Shown: positions 24,190-36,200 of the stretch, piece by piece | How positions within the stretch are numbered: position 1 is the first letter of the stretch | Layout of the letters: each line of letters opens with the position of its first letter | Origin: Diabrotica undecimpunctata | Lineage: Eukaryota > Arthropoda > Insecta > Coleoptera > Chrysomelidae | Length of the DNA: 64,000 nt | Direction: 5' to 3' | Assembly: GCF_040954645.1 (NCBI RefSeq) | Contig: NC_092808.1 | Coordinates: forward strand, 83,883,389 to 83,947,388 | Position numbers and translations under genes: made by a program | Notes under the pieces: model-generated | What the model saw: the letters and a program-made list of their open reading frames with translations, nothing else | The model's database searches: none | Told to the model about the DNA's origin: nothing

Positions 24190-24609
24190 AAGGTAGACGA
24201 AAGAATGTTGTGAAGAATTGGAGTCACCACAAGAAAAAGGGGTTGCTTTGGACTACATAAAAAGGTTAAAGAAATTTCTAGTGTATAAAATAAACACCAT
24301 GAGACTCGCCTAAAGAGTGATTAAGAAGACTACTTACATTTCCAGAAAGAACTAAAATCTGGACATAATATGCTTCGTTACTATTTATGGATAATAAAGC
24401 GAATTTGCCAACTACTACCTTAGCCACGGGCAATTTATCCGGCCCTCCCAATATTCATGCCGACGTAGAGTACGCTTTAAAAGTAGCAATATTAGGCAAG
24501 GCCCCTGGACTAGATGGCATTGATATGAAAGCGATAAAACTGTTGGAAAATGACAATATTAACATGCCAATTTTCAATGTTACATATAGCACTGGCCACA
24601 TTCCAAGGG
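24190..24609 (+). pseudogene. LINE 5' part, interrupted by the Gypsy insertion
   Basis: A frame through 24387-24605 encodes ATGNLSGPPNIHADVEYALK, GKAPGLDGIDMKAIKLLEND and IFNVTYSTGHIP, the start of an RTE-like RT. It stops at the Gypsy LTR and its continuation is found at 34405, 9.8 kb away, with AGGG duplicated at both junctions. The upstream part (from about 24190) is more degraded. Confidence 0.85.
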
Positions 24610-26172
24610 TGTTACAAAAATAATATTCTATTTTTATAAATTTAAAGGTAGTATAGTCGGAGCAGCTCTTTAAGATTTGGTTTAAATCCAATATATACCC
24701 GGAGAGTGGGGTGGGTAAAATGTTATGGCCCAATTTTATCGAATAATGCCGCGTATCAGACCATTAGCCATAACCCAGCGGAGGTGTTGTTGTCACCTAT
24801 CTATGGTTGTCACCTGTCAAGAATTACACTTTATGTTTATAGTTTAAATTTTTATTTAATAGTGAAGTTAATTGTAAGAATGTTTAGAGCAAATAATATG
24901 GATTATTACAATGATTTGAATAACCCCAGCGTATATATATATATATATACCTTAGGTGTACACTACTTTATTAACGGTAAGTTTCTAACTTAATATTATA
25001 TCACCGTTTGTATTTTGTGGTAATTTATTCCTACTAAGTTTCTAACACTAACTTAACTAAATTAAATAAACCTTGTAATCTATACCCCTAATTAGTAACT
25101 AAATATCTACCTTTACTTATGATCTAACTTAATCTAATTATACTTTAAACTACTAATTATAATTTAAGGTTACTTTTATTTCAGATATCAATAGTTTCAA
25201 TTATCTAAACGTCTGGTGGAAGAGAAGGTTATTATAAATACATTAGTTGTATGTAACCACAGATTAACTATTTGAATATGGGACTAGTATTATCCCAAAT
25301 ATGATAAGGTAGACAAGATGGTTGCAGGGAAGGTAAAATGGTTCATTCTCATCAAGTTTATTGTTCACTTTCCTTCTTAGGGTCTATAGCTTGGTCTTCT
25401 TTATATCCAATAACCCTACAATCAGCTTCTGGAAGTTGTAGATCCAAACGATGAAAGTAAAAAAATAGTCTTAGAAAGTGTTTAAGTTGTGATTGATGGA
25501 ATAATAGGTCTTAGATAGGACTTACCGTTGATGTAAGGTGACCTTAATGTAAAATAATTCTCAATCAAGAATTTAATCCGCTATAAGCGCCTATTTTACA
25601 CATAGAATTGATTCCTGATCCTGTTGAGGTGAAATTGAGTTTTAAATCCAGAAATTTCCTGTATATTCAGTACCCTTGGCACATGTGAACCCAAAAATCT
25701 CAACTTTTTTCCTAAAAAAAAAACAACTCAAAAAACCCACAAATCCAACTTTTAAATGAACTGATGACAAGATATCCTGTCTCCAACCTATTAGGACCAA
25801 CAATTCAAAGTACAACTTTTAGTTCCATGAACCAATAAATTGACCTTTAGAAGTTGATGTCAAGTAACCTGTAAGAAGAGGTTAAATGTCATGTCACTCA
25901 AGATAAGCATACCCTGCCATTAACCTAACAGGTGACAGTTTTGATAAAGAAAACATTTGATAAGAAAACAATAACCTAAAGAAGAACAATTTGAAAGATA
26001 CATGAAGATACTACCAGAAGAAAAATTAATTAATATTAAACTATAACCTAAATTAACTATAACTAAGTAATTTTTTATAAAATAAATTCAAAGCCAATTT
26101 ATTGTCTATTTTATTTCTAGTTTCATTGATCACATAATGAAAATAAACAAAGGAAATATTAAACCTGTAACA
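24610..26172 (-). repeat. Gypsy 3' LTR (1,563 bp)
   Basis: TG...CA ended, near-identical to the other LTR apart from a roughly 91-bp gap: the segment at about 33588-33680 of the partner is missing here near 25452. It includes an (AT)n tract of 9 units at 24932-24949. Confidence 0.95.
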
Positions 26173-26184
26173 ACTCTCCCCTAA
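26173..26184 (-). promoter_or_regulatory. Polypurine tract
   Basis: Directly before the 3' LTR the minus strand reads TTAGGGGAGAGT, a purine-rich stretch at the place where plus-strand DNA synthesis is primed. Confidence 0.7.
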
Positions 26185-26553
26185 CTACAAAAAAGGTTTT
26201 TCTCAAGAAAACCGTAATGGAGCCATTAAAATAATTAAAATTTGTATAAATATAAGAAGATCATTAATGCTATTCTAAGTCTGAATCGTCAGTTTTATCG
26301 GCATCTGGTGGGTGACTTTTTAAATCTTTCGCATGCCATACTCCTAAGTTTAGTCCTTTATCGTCTTTCAGTTCATATGACCATGGAGATAGGATCCTGG
26401 TAATGTGATAAGGTCCTTCAAATTTTGGGGCCAATCCCGATGTTATTCCTTGAGCTTTATTTAACAATGTGTATACTCGTTTCCAGACTCGTTGGTTAAG
26501 TGTGAACTTATCATCTCTTCTTCTAAGATTATAGCGAGTCCGACTCTTCTTAA

Positions 26554-27506
26554 CCCTCCTTTCCACGGGTGACTTTTTTGTGACACAAATCCACGGGTGG
26601 GGTCTATCAGAACCAAATTTTAAACATGGTTTTTCTCAATAAAAAATTTTGTTTTTTTTTTAAATATTTTTAAGGAAACTTACTGATATAACGTTGTACT
26701 ACCTAAATGTACATATAATATGTGTATTAACATGTATTGGCATAGTTTACTGCGAAATAACTAACACCATTATTTTTTTTACAAGAGTTTACTAAAAAAA
26801 TCATGAACGGCAAAATACAAAAGAAAAATATAAAAAAAGACAATATTATTACTCTAAATAGTTACAGTAATACAAGTAAAAACTAAATATCCAAAATTAA
26901 AATTGAAAACAGAAATAGAGGGGGTTAAATAATGTTAATTTTGTTTCTATACAATCGGCACAGCATGCTTTTATATGTTCCACACATAACCAGTTTTCAC
27001 AATTGGCAAAAATACCTAGTTTTTCTTTTTTTACAATGCTTACACCATCGCTGTTTTCTCGGGGGCTGGGTCATCCCTCGTCGTTTGCTCAATTCCAGAA
27101 AATTTTGCAGCAAGTAACCGTGATGTTCTCGGTATACGCATATACGCTTATTTTCATATTTTTCTGGACTAACGCAATTTCTAAAGAGTTCAGAAACAAT
27201 CGACGAGAAGATAGAAATTCCGCATTCGTATTATTGGATCTTAGTATATAATAAATGCATTTATAGCTGCAATATTAGCCAAGTACAAAACAAGAAACGT
27301 CCACCCACGGGTGGGGTCTGTCAGGATACTTTTGCAGGTAGCGATTGAAGGGATTCATACAATTTTACCAAATTATGCCAAAGTGTACTATTCAGTACCA
27401 TTAAAAGGTACACCGAGTCTAGGAAAAAAATACAAAAAACAATTTAAAAAATTAAGCAAATTTCATTTATACTTGTACTGAGGGACCCCACCCGTGGGAT
27501 GGAGGG
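26554..27506 (-). mobile_element. Internally deleted piggyBac-type element nested in integrase
   Basis: A 953-bp insertion bounded by TTAA (26550-26553 and 27507-27510). Ends read inward CCCTCCTTTCCACGGGTG and CCCTCCATCCCACGGGTG (16 of 18 identical). Inside, the minus strand retains only the C-terminal cysteine-rich part of a piggyBac transposase at about 26935-27090 (WCKHCKKRKTRYFCQ ... MCGTYKSMLC). The catalytic domain is gone, so this is a non-autonomous derivative. Removing it with one TTAA restores the integrase frame. Confidence 0.92.
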
Positions 27507-30379
27507 TTAAAAGCAGTTTGAATTCGTTCAGCTACATCCTGAAATACCTCCAGAAGTGCTTTTGATCGAGATAAGGAATCATAGATATCGTCGAGAATTT
27601 CCAAGGCTGTGTTGTCTGAACCTCGAAGGTTTAGCTCTCGGGAAAACATAATAAAATTTGGGGTCATTTGGGTGACCTCATGGCGACCGGACCGCATAGC
27701 ACAAGCAACCTTTTGGAAGTATGTATCCCAAAGGCGATGGTTCTTTTCCACATAGGCACTCAACATGGTCTTGAGTACTCGATGATATCTCTCAAGTGTT
27801 TCCCTGAGGGGAATAGTTTGAAAGGTAACGTTTTTCTACACCATACTTGGTCAAAATCGTATTGACCTGATGACTATGAAACTGTTTCCCATTGTCCATA
27901 ATAATCTTTTCAGGTACCCCAAACAGAAGAAATACGTTATCTACTATATGTTCTGCGATTTTTGAAGAGGTGGCGTTTCGAAGAGGAAAGAACAAAACAA
28001 ATTTGCTAAATACATCACAGACCGTGAATACGAAGGTGTATCCTGCTGACGAACGGGGAAGAGGTCCAACTAGATCTAAGCTCAAAATTTGCCATGGACG
28101 TGAGGTAGACGGAGTCATACTTAGCATCAGCCCTCGTGGTGCTTTCTGTTCGGGTTTAGTTTTGAGGCAAGTTTCACAGCGACGAATATAACGGGCAATA
28201 TCTGCTTTCATTTTTGGCCAATAATATTTTTGATTTATCCTACCCAAGGTTTTATATACACCCTGATGTCCACAAGTGACGGCTGCATGGTGATCATGAA
28301 TGAGAAAAGTGCGATTTTTTTTGGGAATTACCATTTTCCATTCTTGAACTCGGCTGATGAGGTTCGGATACGGAACCTTGGATAGTTTATAAAGTTGTTC
28401 ATTCTCAATTCTCCAATCGGGATATTTATCTGAAGTCTTCTTTGTTTTTCCTAGTTGACGGATGTACCAAGAATCTTTTATCGGAGGATTAGACGGAGTG
28501 GTTTGTATGGTTTCGACGCAAGGAACTGATCGGGAAAGAGAGTCTGGTACTACATGTTCTGCTCCTTTCCTATGTATAATCTCAAAATCATCGTGTTGTA
28601 GACGTACTGCCTATCTGGCTACACGACCGGCCTGGTCCTTAAAGTTGTACAGCCATTTGAGGCTGTAATGATCGGTAATTACCTGAAATCGCGTTCCTTC
28701 CACATATGGTCTAAATTTCTCTACGGCATGCAATACAGCTAGGCATTCCTTTTCGGTGGTTGTATACCTACGTTCTGCCTTACTAAGAGATCGGCTTAGG
28801 TAGGCGATTACTTTCTCTTCGTCCTCGAATTTCTGAGATAATGTTGCTCCGATACCACAATCACTCGCATCTGCTTGGATTATAAAGGGCAGATCGAAAT
28901 TAGGACAGGTAAGTATTGGAGCTGATATCAGATGTTCTTTGATTTTCTGTAAGGCAGGCGTGCATGAATCGTGCCAACAAAATTTAACATTTTTATGAAG
29001 TAACGCTGTCAACGGGGCGATAAAGGTTGCGAAATTCGGTATAAAGCGGCGATACCAGGATGCCAGTCCAATAACTCTACGAACCTCTGAGGTGGTTTGG
29101 AGGTTTGGGATGCCAACAATTGCTTCAACCTTTTCTAGGTCCACAAGTAAACCAGATTTATTAACTACATATCCCAAATATTTAAGTTCTGGTTTACAAA
29201 AATGGCATTTCTCTCGATTGAGCGTCAAACCGGCATCTTTAAGTTTCCGAAAAACTTTAGCCAGTACATCCAGGTGTTGTTCAAAGGTTGGAGTACAAAT
29301 GATGATGTCATCTAGATAGACGAATACGAATTGTTCCAGTTCATATCCTATGACACGATCAATAAATCGTTGCCAAGTCGCGGGGGCTGAATGTAGCCCA
29401 AAAGGCATTCTCTTAAATTGAAATAGTCCTCGCGTGGGAACAACAAAAGCCGTTAAAGGTCTGCTAGCCTTAGCCACTTTTATCTGCCAATAAGCTGACT
29501 TGATATCTAGTGTCGAAAGATATCTTGCATCCCGTAATTTGTCCAGGGTGGATGAGACAAAAGGTATAGGATATGCGTCCTTCTCACTAACTTCGTTAAG
29601 TTTTTTGTAATTGACACAAAATCGGTAGGATCCATCAGGTTTTCTGACCAAAACAATAGGAGAAGCCCAAGGGGAAGTCGATGGTTCTATTATGTCTTCT
29701 TTTAATATCTTATCTAGTTCAGTATTCACATGTTTTTGCAAAGCCGGTGAAAGAGGGTAATGTCTTTGTTTTATAGGTTGAGCAGTGGTTGTTATCTCAT
29801 GTTCGACTAAATCAGTACATCCTATTTTACTACCCATTGCACGGAAAGTGGTCTCGATCAATTCGTCCAAATGCATCTTTTGTGTCGTAGATAGACGCTC
29901 GACGGAATGGATGGCCATTATGTCATTTAGTGGTAAATCATTGTCTGTCCGAAAAGAAAATTGTCCGGAGTATAAGTCAGGAACGATGTTCATGGAAATC
30001 CAAAAATCTATGCCCAAGATAGCGGTGTGTGGAAGGCTAGGTACCACCATTACTTCCATAATTTTCACCCTATCTTGTAGTTGGATGGGTATAGTGATGG
30101 AACCAAGAATAGGACACCTTACACCGTTGGCGACAGTACATTCCCTAGGTTGTCCCGAAGGTTTCAGTATACACACTCTTTTGAGTCGTTCCCAACCAAG
30201 ACTACCGATAACTGTCTTAGAACATCCACTGTCCAACAAAGCTAAAAATTGATTACCTAAAATCGTGATGGACAAATAAGGTCGAGTGTCATGCTTTGCA
30301 TGAGCTAATACAAAATCTAGTAGTACGGACATAGAAGAAATTTTGGAAGTCGGATTTTCAATAGCTGATCCCGACCGAC

Positions 30380-32209
30380 TTACTGTGGACCGGCCCGGAA
30401 GTTTTTTGTGCAGGTAGGACAATTCTTTACCATTACTCCGGCATAACCACACTTAAAGCAGAATTTTTTACGCGGATCAGGACAATTTTGGAATTTATGC
30501 GTATCTTTGTGACAGTTCCAACACTGTGGTTGTCGGCTAGTAGTGGTGGAGTGAGAAGTAGAAGAAGAGGTAGGAGGGTCTCCTAAAGTACTGGTCCTAC
30601 TATCAGTGTGGTCGGAAAAGTTTCCTTGTTGGCCAGTGCTTCCTAAGGAGGTCCGTATCGCGGAGATATGTGGTGGTTGAGATGGACGATGGTATGCCAG
30701 TTCCGGTTCAAGTAAGTTTCTATAGGAGGTAGAAGGTGGGGTAAAATTCTTCACTCTTTCTTCTGTCTCCTCAACGGCTCTACATAACCGTATCAACTCG
30801 TGAACTGTCCTAACCTGATGGAGGGCTAATTGACTCTGGATGTATGGTAAAAGGTTTCTTCGTAAGATGTTTACACGATACTCTTCGGATGGCTGACGGT
30901 CTAATCGGCGAAATAAGTTCTCCACTGCCGTTATGTAAGTCAGAACTTTCTCTTGGCTACCGTGAGTCCTACGGCGAATTTCGTCCCATAAACTGTACTC
31001 GTAGTCATATGGTCTAAACGCATCCCGTAACTGAGTCACTAGGTCATCCCAAGAATGAAAATTTCCTGTCCTGAACCAATACAACGCCTCTTTTTCGAAG
31101 AGTTCCGGGGCAGATAGAAGAAGTTGGGCTTTACTTATGCCACGTGAGAGCCGGAGTTCTTCAACTCGCTCTAAAAATTCGTTAACGCTAGAACGCCCGT
31201 TGAATCTGAGATTCCATCGATAAACGAGTGGATTTGAAGAATATGTCCCCTCTCCGTAACTAGGTATAGAAGTAGTATTAGGTCCCAGACGAAGGTTACC
31301 AAACTGCGGGGCAAGGGATCCTGCGGTATCCACAAATCTACGGGAACAACTAGGTTCTTATAGCGTTGTCATATTACGGGGATATTCCATTTCATCAATA
31401 GCCACTATCCGTGAAATATCAGAAGTGAAGTGAACTTTGGAATTGGATGAACTAGGAAGCTCCTCGTGTGTTTTGTTTAGTCCTCGTGGAAAAGGTGCTC
31501 GGGCAGAATCCAGGTACGAACTAGATTGCCCAGTCAAAAATTTGCTCGTATATGGAGGAGGGTGGTTTAAATTGTCCTCCGGATGGTCTACAATGTCTCC
31601 TATGATGTTTAGGCTTCTTGAGATATTGGGTAAACCTGGGGGGTTCAAGGTATCCAGAAGGGATTCTTCGGTTTCCCTACTAACCACTGGATTCCGTTGA
31701 CCATTTGGTTCTTTTCCGATAGCGGCAGCCGGATCCTCACGTGAGAGTAGATATCGGTTTATCTCTCGTGTTACATCACCACGGTTTCTTCGCATTGGGC
31801 TAACCATTTCATATGCCATATTTAAGTTGGTAAATAATTGGTTACATTGCGTAGTAAGTTTGCATCGTTCTTGCTCCTCTTCAGCGTTATCGCCTTTAAA
31901 CCTTTCCAGTCGATGAGATAAGTGTTTCAGTCGTGCACATATTCTACGAAAATCATTTTCATAGTTATCTGGATCAATTTCATTTATCATTTCAGCTAAC
32001 TCTTCTACTTTATCTCGACAAACTGCATATTCTTCAGCGAAAGTCAATGAAATGCAAGATGTAGCTATTTCTTGATTTCCTGTTACCTTTTCAGATCGAA
32101 GTACCTGTCGTAATTTTTCTCGCTTTTCTTCTACTGTAGAGCCAACCGATATGCCTCTGATCCGTAGTTTATATGTTAATTCCTCATTCTTTAATCTGTT
32201 TACTTCCAT
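30380..32209 (-). pseudogene. gag: Gypsy gag with one in-frame stop
   Basis: The likely start is the ATG at 32209 (MEVNRLKNEE). The first ~280 codons have no clear domain. A TAA after NMTTL (31358-31360) interrupts the frame, which then continues in phase. The second part contains the capsid-like Retrotrans_gag segment (NEFLERVEELRLSRGISKAQ, KEALYWFRTG, WDDLVTQLRDAFRP) and two zinc knuckles near the end, CWNCHKDTHKFQNC and CFKCGYAGVMVKNC. The knuckles bind RNA; the first departs slightly from the usual glycine position. The last 24 codons overlap pol in the -1 frame. The stop may be a late mutation or a separate short leader protein. Confidence 0.85.
30401..30407 (-). promoter_or_regulatory. 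Programmed -1 frameshift heptamer A-AAA-AAC
   Basis: Within the 73-nt gag/pol overlap the minus strand reads ACA AAA AAC in the gag frame, giving the canonical slippery heptamer. Shifting back one base leads exactly into the pol frame (KKLPGRSTV). A GC-rich TTCCGGGCCGGTCC follows at once and could form a stimulatory structure. Confidence 0.85.
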
Positions 32210-32730
32210 GATAATTAATATTAAATATCCAATTCTTAATATATTCAATGAAAATATAAAACAGTTTTTCGAACTTACAACTAACAACAAAAACTTACTA
32301 TCTAAATACCGAATAAAGTGTCTATTTCTATAATAATTTAAAGTTCGCAAAAAAATTATATAACAAATGAAAGAGTATACACAAAAATATAGTCATGTAA
32401 ACACACAATTTCCCCTCCTTCCAGGAAGAAAAGAAATTTAAAAGAAAGTCACTCCTAAAATGTGAAATTTTTTTTTTCTTTGTTACAAAAAAAAATTTAA
32501 TTTTTTTATAAATAATATAAGGATTTAATTAGAAAGTTGTATATATATAAATATGATAATTTTGTTGTGTTGATGTTTTGTATATATGTTTATTATAGAT
32601 TAAGGTGTAGGTAGGTTTAAGTACAATATAGCACTAGTATTATTATTTCATTTATTTATTTATAATAACCTTCCGTTTTCTAACTACAAAATGTAAACCA
32701 CAAAAATATAACAAGAGAAAAGCCTTTAAA

Positions 32731-32745
32731 CCACGTAGGGCGCCA
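32731..32745 (-). promoter_or_regulatory. tRNA primer-binding site
   Basis: One base inside the 5' LTR the minus strand reads TGGCGCCCTACGTGG. This resembles the PBS used by tRNA-Lys-primed elements (TGGCGCCC-ACGTGG core), with one substitution in the matching part. The tRNA identity is an inference from that motif. Confidence 0.75.
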
Positions 32746-32746
32746 C

Positions 32747-34400
32747 TGTTACAAAAATAATATTCTATTTTTATAAATTTAAAGGTAGTATAGTCGGACC
32801 AGCTCTTTAAGATTTGGTTTAAATCCAATATATACCCGGAGAGTGGGGTGGGTAAAATGTTATGGCCCAATTTTATCGAATAATGCCGCGTATCAGACCA
32901 TTAGCCATAACCCAGCGGAGGTGTTGTCACCTATCTATGGTTGTCACCTGTCAAGAACTACACTTTATGTTTATAGTTTAAATTTTTATCTAATAGTGAA
33001 GTTAATTGTAAGAATGTTTAGAGCAAATAATATGGATTATTACAATGATTTGAATAACCTCAGCGTATATATATATATACCTTAGGTGTACACTACTTTA
33101 TTAACGGTAAGTTTATAACTTAATATTATATCACACCGTTTGTATTTTGTGGTAATTTATTCCTACTAAGTTTCTAACACTAACTTAACTAAATTAAATA
33201 AACCTTGTAATCTATACCCCTAATTAGTAACTAAATATCTACCTTTACTTATGATCTAACTTAATCTAATTATACTTTAAACTACTAATTATAATTTAAG
33301 GTTACTTTTATTTCAGATATCAATAGTTTCAATTATCTAAACGTTTGGTGGAAGAGAAGGTTATTGTAAATACATCAGTTGTATGTAACCACAGATAAAC
33401 TATTTGAATATGGGACTAGTATTATCCCAAATATGATAAGGTAGACAAGATGGTTGCAGGGAAGGTAAAATGGTTCATTCTCACCAAGTTTATTATTCAC
33501 TTTCCTTCTTAGGGTCTATAGCTTGGGTCTTCTTTATATCCAATAACCCTACAATCTACAATCAGCTTCTCGAAGTTGTAGATACAAACGACGAACAGCT
33601 TGTATGGAAGCCAATAAAAAGTAAACACCAGATAGAAGATTTGAAACAGGAGACGAATATAAAATAAAAGTATAAGGTCTGAAAGTAAAAGAATAGTCTT
33701 AGAAAGAGTTTAAGTTGTGATTGATGGAATAATAGGTCTAAGATAGGACTTACCGTTGATATAAGGTGACCTTAATGTAAAATAATTCTCAATCAAGAAT
33801 TTAATCCGCTATAAGCGCCTATTTTACAAATAGAATTGATTCCTGATCCTGTTGAGGTGAAATTGAGTTTTAAATCCAGAAATTTCCTGTATATTCAGTA
33901 CCCTTGGCACATGTGAACCCAAAAATCTCAACTTTTTTCCTCAAAAAAAAACTACTCAAAAAACCCACAAATCCAACTTTTAGATGAACTGACGACAAGA
34001 TATCCTGTCTCCAACCTATTAGGACCAACAATTCAAAGTACAACTTTTAGTTCCATGAACCAATAAATTGACCTTTAGAAGTTAATGTCAAGTAACCTGT
34101 AAGAAGAGGTTAAATGTCATGTCACTCAAGATAAGCATACCCTGCCATTAACCTAACATGTGACAGTTTTGATAAAGAAAACATTTAATAAGAAAACAAT
34201 AACCCAAAGAAGAACAATTTGAAAGATACATGAAGATACTGCCAGAAGAAAAATTAATTAATATTAAACAATAACCTAAATTAACTATAACTAAGTAAGT
34301 TTTTATAAAATTAATTCAAAGCCAATTTATTGTCTATTTTATTTCTAGTTTCATTGACCACATAATGAAAATAAACAAAGGAAATATTAAACCTGTAACA
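32747..34400 (-). repeat. Gypsy 5' LTR (1,654 bp)
   Basis: Same termini as its partner. On the minus strand it starts at 34400. The promoter and polyadenylation sites should lie within it but I cannot place them by eye. The unusual length (over 1.6 kb) is noteworthy for an insect Gypsy element. Confidence 0.95.
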
Positions 34401-34404
34401 AGGG

Positions 34405-35600
34405 ATTAGCTTTATTGAACCTTTATAATGATCCCCAAATCACAAGAAGCGGTCAAATGAAAAAAATACAGACTGATTAGTTTATTGAATCATTTGCTTA
34501 AAGTATATCTTCACATTCTCCAAAAAAGAATCTTCAGAAAGCTGGAAGAGCTAAATGGCGAGACATAATTTGTGTTCAAGAATGGACTGGGTACACGTGA
34601 AGCAGTTTTCTGCTTTAATACTTTTGTGAAGAACTGCATAGACCAACTAAAGAATATATTCATCATATTTTTTGATTATAAAAAGTGTTTGATGCCGTAA
34701 ACATGATGCAATGATAAAAGTGTTACACAACGCTAACATTGACGAGAAAAATATAAGAGTAATCCAGAATCTCTATTGGAATTAAAAAGCACAAGTGAGG
34801 CTAAACAATTCAATGAATACAGAAAAATTCGAAATTTTAAAAGGGGTGCGATAGGGGTATATTTTGTCTCCTGTGCTTTAACCTGTATATGGAGAATGAT
34901 TTTGCAGAAGGCTCTGAGTGTGGTATAAAGGTCAATGGGTTCCCGATAAATAACATTCGTTACGTTGACTACACCATGTCGTCGGAAATTAATAGCTGGA
35001 AAAACTAACTGCTTGACAAATGATGAAAAAATGCACTTTTAAGAGTACAGCTGCAAGTAGATAATGCTCCAATCGAGCAAGTGAAATCATTCAAATACTT
35101 GGTAATGATAGTAAATGACTAATGGGATCCTAAACAAGAAATAAAATGCAGTAGCGAACAAGCAAGACAAACTGTTTAAATTAAACTAATTACATTAAAT
35201 TTAAACGACGGCATGGAGGCATAAACGTTAAAAATATCCTCTATTAACAAGTTGGAAGACTTTAAAATGTGAACATTATAAATAATATTTCGCATATCAT
35301 GGACAGATAGGGTGAGAAACGAGGAAGTCTTAAGAAGGGCAACTACTAAGAGACGATTACTTAACTTGATCAAAATACAAAAAATTGGATGTCTGGGCCA
35401 TATCCTGAGAGACAAAAAATATGCAATATCTCAACTTATTATCCAAGGAAAGATTAAGGCAAGAGAGGAGTAGATCGCAAACAAATGTCGTGACTACGTA
35501 ATATAAAGGACTGGACAGGCATAAATAACAATGGCAAGCTTTTGCATGTCGTCAAAGACAGACTTCTGCCTTAAGATAATTCGCTAACGCAGTATAGGTA
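34405..35600 (+). pseudogene. LINE 3' part, continuation beyond the Gypsy insertion
   Basis: The sequence resumes the LINE interrupted at 24609. Frames give YRLISLLNHLLKVYLHILQK, NGLGTREAVFCFNT, FFDYKKCFDAVN (motif A region), ILKGVR-GYILSP (motif B, with a stop), NNIRYVDYT in place of the usual RYADDT (motif C Ala-Asp-Asp altered), then after the thumb GRRGVDRK and LRNIKDWTG near 35465-35520. Many stops and indels. The damage is spread over both halves, so most decay is old. Confidence 0.82.
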
Positions 35601-35704
35601 CGACACTATAAGAAGATAAAGTTATACCTAACTTCTGGGCATCCTCACTATCTACCCAGGCCTATAGTACGTTACAATACTAAGGTTGAATAAGCTTAAT
35701 AGAA
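35601..35704. other. Junction between two convergent LINE relics
   Basis: Short sequence between a plus-strand LINE end and a minus-strand LINE end; nothing else seen. Confidence 0.4.
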
Positions 35705-36200
35705 AAGTGTGTCTTCTTCTTCTTTAATTCCCATCTTCTATAGAAGGCTGGAAATCTTTATGGCTATGCGGACCCTGTTGAGTGCCGATCTAAATAGTTC
35801 TGCACTACTGAATTCAAACCATTTCCTTAAGTTCTTAAGCCACGATATTCTTCGTCTTTCCTCATTTAGCTTTCATTGAATTTGGCCTTGCATAATAAGT
35901 TGCAATAATAAGTATCTTTGCCCTCTCATAAAATGGTCCTAAGTACTCAAGCTTTCTTCTTTTGATAGTCAATATTATTTCAGCTTCATTTCCTATTCTT
36001 GTAGTAACTTCTGCGTTTGACATTATTTGAGTCCATGATATTCATAGGATTCTTCTGTAACACAACAATTCAACGACGGGCGACTTATTCAGATGCACTT
36101 GCTGTAATGTCCATGCTTCCAAGCCATAAAGATGAGTAGTGAATACGTAACATCGAAGCATTCTTAGGCGTAGTCCTAACCTTATATCCCGACAACAAAC
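35705..36200 (-). pseudogene. RTE-like LINE C-terminal relic
   Basis: Minus-strand frames read LRMLRCYVFTTHLYGLEAWT, then IGNEAEIILTIKRRKLEYLG, and finally RRRISWLKNLRKWFEFSSAE with LFRSALNRVRIAI, the ordered tail of the family. A TTC-repeat (35712-35724) marks the 3' end. Tail to tail with the plus-strand LINE that ends near 35600. Confidence 0.8.

Larger units (their letters stand above)
26270..30452 (-). pseudogene. pol: Gypsy pol: protease, RT, RNase H, integrase
   Basis: From the 5' side of the frame (30452): protease LLDSG at residues 72-76; RT with RFCVNYKKLN, motif A LDIKSAY (315-321) and YLDD (379-382); RNase H with QADASDCG (about 526-533) and TDHYSLKWL. A TAG at 28611-28613 stands where the alignment expects Trp. 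Integrase follows in the same frame (28610-27792): CGHQGVYKT and CETCLKTK zinc region, LSLDLVGPLP and MDNGKQFHS catalytic Asp residues. At 27792 a one-base shift separates SPQGN from ETLERYHRVLK, which holds the catalytic Glu. The C-terminal GPY module (KFEGPYHITRI) is at 26270-26550, beyond a nested piggyBac whose 957-bp addition keeps the frame. Damage is thus a stop, a frameshift and an insertion. Confidence 0.92.
24610..34400 (-). mobile_element. Full-length Gypsy-type LTR retrotransposon
   Basis: A 9,791-bp element on the minus strand. The LTRs (24610-26172 and 32747-34400) begin TGTTAC and end GTAACA, and the 4-bp target duplication AGGG lies at 24606-24609 and 34401-34404. Internal order on the minus strand is PBS, gag, pro-RT-RNaseH-INT, PPT; there is no envelope-like frame. 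It inserted into a LINE and was later entered by a piggyBac element. gag and pol carry only a few disabling changes. Confidence 0.95.

Noticed and set aside
27867..27886. CTGATGA followed closely by GAAA, resembling a hammerhead core
   Set aside because: It lies in the Gypsy integrase coding sequence and only four bases separate the two boxes, too few for stem II.
28062..30252. Plus-strand frames across 27.9-30.3 kb
   Set aside because: They are the reverse strand of the Gypsy pol gene and have no motifs of their own.
32731..32745. tRNA gene 3' end
   Set aside because: The TGGCGCCC sequence lies exactly at the LTR boundary with no cloverleaf beside it; it is a primer-binding site.
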